Positions 60,568-64,000 of a DNA stretch of 64,000 nt are shown in pieces. Position 1 is the stretch's first letter. Each line of letters starts with the position of its first letter. The position numbers and the translations under genes are program-made. The notes below the pieces were generated by a model. The model saw only the letters and a list, made by a program, of their open reading frames with translations. It was not told the DNA's origin and ran no database searches. Source of the DNA: Candidatus Uhrbacteria bacterium (GTDB lineage: Bacteria; Patescibacteriota; Patescibacteriia; 2-12-FULL-60-25); NCBI GenBank assembly GCA_021413945.1, contig JAIOPK010000015.1, forward strand, positions 1 to 64,000, written 5' to 3'.

Positions 60568-61044
60568 TTAGCGGCTCATGAAGCCGTAGAGCATCATCTG
60601 GCAGGTTTTGCCAAAGACGTTATTCGCTACGAGGTCGGAACACTCGTAGCGTTTGGAAGGTTCGATGAGACCGGTGCGCTTACAGAGACGTCGCATCTCG
60701 TGGGAGCCGTATTCCAGATTCACCTGGAACCCGAGCCATGATCCGACCGATGGCCGTCTGTAAAAACGAATGAGCGGCGTGTGGAAGCCGAGGCCCGGCT
60801 CGACCAAGGTGAAGCCGGTCTCGATGCTCTTTGCGCGCTTGCGCATCTCGAGACGCAGGACGTAACCGCATGAAGCGGAAAACGACGCCGTCACTTTGTA
60901 GTCATCCGACTCGATTTCCTGCTCGAGCTCATCGAGCCGGTCATGATGATCTTCTACGGCAAAGCCGAGATCCATGAAACGGCGGATGGCGAGCGTCTCC
61001 GGGTTATCGAGGCCGGACGACAGATCCGGGAGTCCAAAGAGCAT
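60568..61044 (-). CDS. Hypothetical protein, 158 aa
   Basis: A soluble protein with no family I recognise. It begins MLFGLPDLSSGLDNPETLAI, has an acidic helix (HHDRLDELEQEIESDDYK) and a beta-rich half (SFSASCGYVLRLEMRKRAK, FHTPLIRFYRRPSVGSWLGF). The ATG at 61044 has a good Shine-Dalgarno (GGAGG) and is 27 bases from a TTGACG promoter; an upstream in-frame ATG would be before it. It is one of a run of orphan units from 60 to 63 kb. Confidence 0.65.
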   Translation of the reverse strand: MLFGLPDLSSGLDNPETLAIRRFMDLGFAVEDHHDRLDELEQEIESDDYKVTASFSASCGYVLRLEMRKRAKSIETGFTLVEPGLGFHTPLIRFYRRPSVGSWLGFQVNLEYGSHEMRRLCKRTGLIEPSKRYECSDLVANNVFGKTCQMMLYGFMSR

Positions 61045-61070
61045 ACCTTCCTCCGATCCATCCCGATCCA

Positions 61071-61099
61071 GCAATATCAAAATATAAGGTTTTCGTCAA
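61071..61099 (-). promoter_or_regulatory. TTGACG promoter of the 158-residue ORF
   Basis: -35 TTGACG (61094-61099), 17-base spacer, -10 TATTGC (61071-61076). Confidence 0.5.
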
Positions 61100-61109
61100 C
61101 ATACGACGA

Positions 61110-61139
61110 GGCCCCCATACCAAGTTTGGTATGGGGGCC
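61110..61139 (-). terminator. Terminator after the 61146 gene
   Basis: GCCCCCATACC and GGTATGGGGGC form an 11-bp stem with a 6-base loop, 7 bases past the stop. Confidence 0.8.
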
Positions 61140-61145
61140 GGTCAG

Positions 61146-61466
61146 TCAGAAGTGGCGACGCGGGCCGGAGGCGCCGCGCAGATCACGGAGGTAGCTCTGG
61201 GTATCCGAGGTCTCGTCGAACGGGACGGGGGCGGCATGGCGCCCCGCATTCTCGGGAAGCTCCGGATCCATGCCGCCGCCCGCGCAGTGGACGAAGGGCG
61301 GGAGCTTGGGCGGTTCGCGGAAGTCCTCGGGGACGCTCGGCCGCAGAACCATCGGGATCGATGCGGCCTCGTCCGCGCACTCTTGGCACGGCTCGCCGGG
61401 CTTCATGTCACAGCCGCGATCGACGCAGATCTCTCCGGCCATGTAGCGCTCGTAGTACGAGCGCAT
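61146..61466 (-). CDS. Hypothetical Cys-containing protein, 106 aa
   Basis: A polar, Pro-rich protein. The N-terminal part has four cysteines in a possible metal-binding arrangement (GEICVDRGCDMKPGEPCQEC), while the rest (LRPSVPEDFREPPKLPPF, then an Arg-rich end) looks disordered. The ATG overlaps the stop of the preceding gene by one base (TGATG), so the two are coupled. No family recognised; coding by context (coupling, terminator, promoter) more than by sequence. Confidence 0.5.
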   Translation of the reverse strand: MRSYYERYMAGEICVDRGCDMKPGEPCQECADEAASIPMVLRPSVPEDFREPPKLPPFVHCAGGGMDPELPENAGRHAAPVPFDETSDTQSYLRDLRGASGPRRHF

Positions 61467-61771
61467 CAGAACCCGCCCTCCCGCGACGCCGAAGCGCTCG
61501 CGAGGCGCAGGACGTCCTCGAGGGTGCCGACCTTGCCCGAGCTCGAGGTCCGGAGGAAGTCGCGGTAGCCCTCGGGGTGCTCGCGCTCGTGCTCGGCGGT
61601 CGCCTTCACCGGATCGTAGGTGAACGGCTCGGGTCCGGCGGGAACGGGCGGCGGGAAGCCGCTCTTGGTGCGAACGTCGATGGGGACGCCGGACGCGCGC
61701 TCCTCGAAATCGATGTCTCGATGGGTCACGCGCCTGCTGGGAAGGGGCTTTCCTGCCATCTGTGAACTCAC
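61466..61771 (-). CDS. Hypothetical protein, 101 aa
   Basis: A polar protein with little predicted structure (SRRVTHRDIDFEERASGVP, FPPPVPAGPEPFTYDP) and one likely helix near the middle (VKATAEHEREHPEGYRDFL). First gene of a two-gene TTGACA unit. The start is uncertain: GTG at 61771 lies 3 bases behind an AGGAG, while ATG at 61759 is the next option. No family recognised. Confidence 0.5.
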   Translation of the reverse strand: MSSQMAGKPLPSRRVTHRDIDFEERASGVPIDVRTKSGFPPPVPAGPEPFTYDPVKATAEHEREHPEGYRDFLRTSSSGKVGTLEDVLRLASASASREGGF

Positions 61772-61795
61772 TTTCTCCTCAAAAGAGGTCCGTGC

Positions 61796-61824
61796 AAGAT
61801 ACAGGAAATTGACGTTCGTGTCAA
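61796..61824 (-). promoter_or_regulatory. TTGACA promoter of 61771-61146 pair
   Basis: -35 TTGACA (61819-61824), 17-base spacer, -10 TATCTT (61796-61801). Confidence 0.65.
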
Positions 61825-61848
61825 TACTTCCTCCTTCTTTGTATTGAA

Positions 61849-61877
61849 AACGCCGACAGGAGAACCCTGTCGGCGTT
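61849..61877 (-). terminator. Terminator after the 61883 gene
   Basis: AACGCCGACAGG and CCTGTCGGCGTT form a perfect 12-bp stem with a 5-base loop and T-rich sequence beyond. Confidence 0.85.
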
Positions 61878-61882
61878 CGGCC

Positions 61883-62347
61883 TCATCCGTCGAGGAGGAT
61901 GTTGGCCAGATGTTGGGCTGTGGCATTGATAAGACCGTCCTGATCGAGCTGTACCTGCGACTCGCCTCGGGGAAACCACTGAGCAACCAGCGCGTCGATA
62001 CGCGCGTCGGGGCACATTCCCCTGCTCCAGGAGCGAAGCCAGATCCGATCGGCTTCCCGATACATGAGGAGAAGCGTCGATGTGCGTTCGTGATCTTCAT
62101 TGGCCGCATGGATCGATATCCAAGACGTGTGGCCGACAAAGGGCTGGCGCGTGACGCCCATCGAGAGCGTGTACGGGCTCTCGAGCAGATACTCGATGCG
62201 GGGGTAGTGCTCGTCTCCCGCCGACTTCCACTTGCGGTCCACCGTCGCGATGCCGAGAACATCGAGCGTTTCAACGATGCGCGAAAGTCCTTTGTGCGGA
62301 ACACGGTGGAAATGCGAGAGGATGTCGATGTCGATGTCTTCATCCAC
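61883..62347 (-). CDS. Hypothetical protein, 154 aa
   Basis: A soluble protein with no known family. It opens with MDEDIDIDILSHFHRVPHKG, whose SHFHRVPHKGLSRIVETLDVLG could be a winged-helix start, and continues with mixed strands (HTSWISIHAANEDHERTSTL). The start is set at the GTG at 62347, 8 bases after GAGGAG; an upstream GTG at 62356 overlaps that site. It overlaps the preceding gene by 8 bases and both share one promoter. Confidence 0.6.
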   Translation of the reverse strand: MDEDIDIDILSHFHRVPHKGLSRIVETLDVLGIATVDRKWKSAGDEHYPRIEYLLESPYTLSMGVTRQPFVGHTSWISIHAANEDHERTSTLLLMYREADRIWLRSWSRGMCPDARIDALVAQWFPRGESQVQLDQDGLINATAQHLANILLDG

Positions 62348-62942
62348 GGACCGCACTCCTCTTCAACTGCCTGTGACTCGGACCGTGCGCCTCGATGATG
62401 TCCATCATGCCGTCGATGAACGCATGGGCGCGGTCGGCGCTGATGCCGGTTGCCAGCTCGCCAAACTCGTCGAGTTTGCACGCGGCGAGAATGTTGGTCC
62501 AAGACTCCGGACGCACGTAGGGCGTCCGCTTCTCCTCGCCATGACGGATGCCGGCCGAGGCCTTCCACGTGTTGCCGACAGCCTCCCAGAAGACCGTGAC
62601 GGGAAAGTCATAGAAGGTCGGCTGGGCGGCGATGCCAAACTCGTGCGAGAAGTCGAGCCGATACGACACGACGATCTGCCCGCGTCCGATCTGAAACTCA
62701 TCCTCGAAACCGAGGGCGTAGTCGTATTCGACGTGGTAGTCCGGAAGGAGGAAGACGTCGCGTGAGAACTCGAGATGCAGCGGGTTCGGATTGCTCTTGC
62801 GCGGGATGAATCGGTCCGAGTACCCCCAGTTGAAGGTATCGGAATCCCGAGCAGAGACGATGAGATTGCGCATCTTGGCGAGCGCGTCGGTGCGCGCGCA
62901 CTCGGCGTGGACCTTGTTCAAACGATCGAGCACTTTGTGCAT
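62340..62942 (-). CDS. Hypothetical protein, 200 aa
   Basis: A soluble protein of unknown family. It begins MHKVLDRLNKVHAECARTDA, has a beta-rich core (FSRDVFLLPDYHVEYDYALGF, IVVSYRLDFSHEFGIAAQPTFYDF) and ends with a charged tail. It starts behind AGGAG and a TTGACA promoter, and overlaps the 61883 gene. The two unknowns are probably made together. Confidence 0.6.
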   Translation of the reverse strand: MHKVLDRLNKVHAECARTDALAKMRNLIVSARDSDTFNWGYSDRFIPRKSNPNPLHLEFSRDVFLLPDYHVEYDYALGFEDEFQIGRGQIVVSYRLDFSHEFGIAAQPTFYDFPVTVFWEAVGNTWKASAGIRHGEEKRTPYVRPESWTNILAACKLDEFGELATGISADRAHAFIDGMMDIIEAHGPSHRQLKRSAVRG

Positions 62943-62969
62943 GATCTCTCCTGTGAAATGTGCGTACGC

Positions 62970-62998
62970 TATGTAACGGAAAACGTGTCGATTGTCAA
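62970..62998 (-). promoter_or_regulatory. TTGACA promoter of 62942-61883 pair
   Basis: -35 TTGACA (62993-62998), 17-base spacer, -10 TACATA (62970-62975). The TGA stop of the upstream methyltransferase gene lies inside the -35. Confidence 0.65.
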
Positions 62999-63492
62999 CG
63001 GCTATAGAGCATAGCGATCCCCTTCCGTTCGACAGGATCCCAACCCGGGAGCTCAAATGCGAACGAGATGATTTTTGTTCCGGGACGGCATTCTCGGCGC
63101 AGTTTGTCGGCGACCTGCGGCATGATCGATGTAATGCCGAAGATATAAATGAGGGTCGCTTGAGAAAGATCCGCGTCGAGCAAGTTTTTGCGATAGACGA
63201 CCGCGCGATTCCCGAATGACGACAACTTGCGGCGGGACCACCACACAAGAAACGGGTTTAGCTCGTAGCCGACTACGGCCGCTCCCCTTTTGGCGGCCTC
63301 GACAAGGAGACGGCCATCGCCGGAGCCGAGGTCGATGACGGTGTCGGCCGACGTGATATCGACGAGCGCGAATCCATCGGGGATATCGCGTCGACGTGAA
63401 GGAAGCCAAGGCGCGCCAATACCGACGCCCAGGAAATAGCGCGAAAAAAAGACGAGGACAGCGATGAGTAGAAGAAGGGCGAGGAAATCCAT
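62995..63492 (-). CDS. Membrane-anchored SAM methyltransferase
   Basis: A 165-residue protein with an N-terminal hydrophobic helix (FLALLLLIAVLVFFSRYFLG) and a class I methyltransferase core: TVIDLGSGDGRLLVEAAKRG is motif I, VVGYELNPFLVWWSRRKL follows, and the NPPY-type motif is replaced by ATLIYIFGI. The layout, with one helix and a short core, resembles the FAM173/ATP synthase c-subunit lysine methyltransferase group. Substrate unknown. It lies between an ABC permease and the orphan pair, on the same strand. Confidence 0.8.
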   Translation of the reverse strand: MDFLALLLLIAVLVFFSRYFLGVGIGAPWLPSRRRDIPDGFALVDITSADTVIDLGSGDGRLLVEAAKRGAAVVGYELNPFLVWWSRRKLSSFGNRAVVYRKNLLDADLSQATLIYIFGITSIMPQVADKLRRECRPGTKIISFAFELPGWDPVERKGIAMLYSR

Positions 63493-63497
63493 GGCGT

Positions 63498-64000
63498 CTA
63501 TTCGTACCGCAGAGCCTCAATCGGCGAGAGTTTGGAGGCTCGTCTGGCAGGCGCAAAACCAAACACGATGCCGATGACTGCGGAAACCGTGAACGCGAGG
63601 ATGATTGAGTCGATGGAGAGCATAAAGGTCCAGCCCGGTTGGAACTGGTTGAGGATTTGGATGGTCAGCCAAGACAGGAAGACGCCAAAGATGATGCCGA
63701 CGACACCGCCAACCGATGTGACGGCGATCGCTTCCGCAAGAAATTGTCCGAGGACGTCCGCGCTTTTGGCGCCGAGTGCTTTGCGCAATCCGATTTCCGA
63801 AGTGCGCTCCGTCACCGTCACATACATAATGTTCATGATACCGATACCGCCGACGATGAGCGAGATTGCGGCGATTGAGCCGAGCAGAATCGACAAAACT
63901 TGGCCGATGGTACCGGCGTTTTTCTGCGCGTCCTCCTGTGTGCCGACGCGGAAATCGTCTTTCGACAGTTCGCCGTTCGGATTATCGAGCTTATGCGTCT
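63498..64000 (-). CDS. MacB/FtsX-type ABC permease, C-terminal part
   Basis: Only the last 167 codons are in the window; the gene continues past the right edge. It has the three closing helices of the FtsX-like domain: LLGSIAAISLIVGGIGIMNIMYVTVTERTSEIGLRKALGAK in two parts, VTSVGGVVGIIFGVFLSWL, and a final helix before APARRASKLSPIEALRYE. The ERTxEIGLRKALGA and PARRASKLxPIEALR motifs are the family marks. Such permeases export peptides or lipoproteins with a MacB-like ATPase. Confidence 0.92.
   Translation of the reverse strand, partial: THKLDNPNGELSKDDFRVGTQEDAQKNAGTIGQVLSILLGSIAAISLIVGGIGIMNIMYVTVTERTSEIGLRKALGAKSADVLGQFLAEAIAVTSVGGVVGIIFGVFLSWLTIQILNQFQPGWTFMLSIDSIILAFTVSAVIGIVFGFAPARRASKLSPIEALRYE

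Overview
The window looks like a piece of a compact chromosome of roughly balanced base composition, most likely from the Candidate Phyla Radiation (Patescibacteria). The evidence is indirect: very short intergenic gaps, small versions of housekeeping proteins (EF-Ts 204 aa, HrcA 223 aa), a solitary 16S rRNA gene that mismatches several universal primers, an anaerobic ribonucleotide reductase, and almost no biosynthetic genes apart from surface sugars. RF1 and RF2 are both present, so UGA is an ordinary stop. I cannot name the lineage from sequence alone.

Layout. 1-8.9 kb: a minus-strand housekeeping run (YqeY, rpsU, hisS, lepB, EVE protein, miaA, miaB, eno, SIMPL protein). 9-13.3 kb: an AT-richer defence-like insertion (TIR protein, membrane protein, DUF3892 protein, fused restriction-methylase) set beside pgk-gap. 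13.3-17 kb: pgk, gap, tsf, rpsB. 17.2-23.1 kb: single-gene accessory units (two sister Asp/Gly-rich lipoproteins, a 2-oxoglutarate oxygenase, unknowns) alternating with prfA and rpmE. 23.2-30.7 kb: three GT2 glycosyltransferases, rfbB, a RmlD/epimerase-like-RmlA fusion and a flavoprotein. 30.7-34.8 kb: tRNA-Gln, tRNA-Val, a response regulator, the lone 16S gene and rsmA. 34.8-43 kb: prfB, two miniature kinases, groES-groEL, a PAS-GGDEF protein, O-antigen ligase and a nucleotidyltransferase-like protein. 43-49.9 kb: dnaX, a TraG/VirD4-like ATPase and its partner, cysS. 50-55.5 kb: DoxX proteins, a class III ribonucleotide reductase whose radical domain lies in a separate frame, and a PAS-ECF sigma fusion. 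55.5-59.9 kb: hrcA-grpE-dnaK-DUF3467-dnaJ behind a CIRCE. 60-63 kb: NUDIX and orphan genes. 63-64 kb: a methyltransferase and an ABC permease fragment.

Two transcription styles stand out. Many accessory genes are single units with a near-perfect TTGACA -35, a 17-bp spacer, a Shine-Dalgarno sequence and their own hairpin terminator; the 16S and tRNA genes use the same promoter type. Several other genes have a -10 box only 6-13 bases before the ATG, which predicts leaderless or nearly leaderless mRNA.

The best candidates for something new are the TIR/membrane pair in the glycolytic neighbourhood, the separately encoded glycyl-radical domain of NrdD, the PAS-ECF sigma fusion, the bifunctional dTDP-sugar enzyme, the palindromic element that also sits inside dnaX, and the family of TTGACA accessory cassettes.
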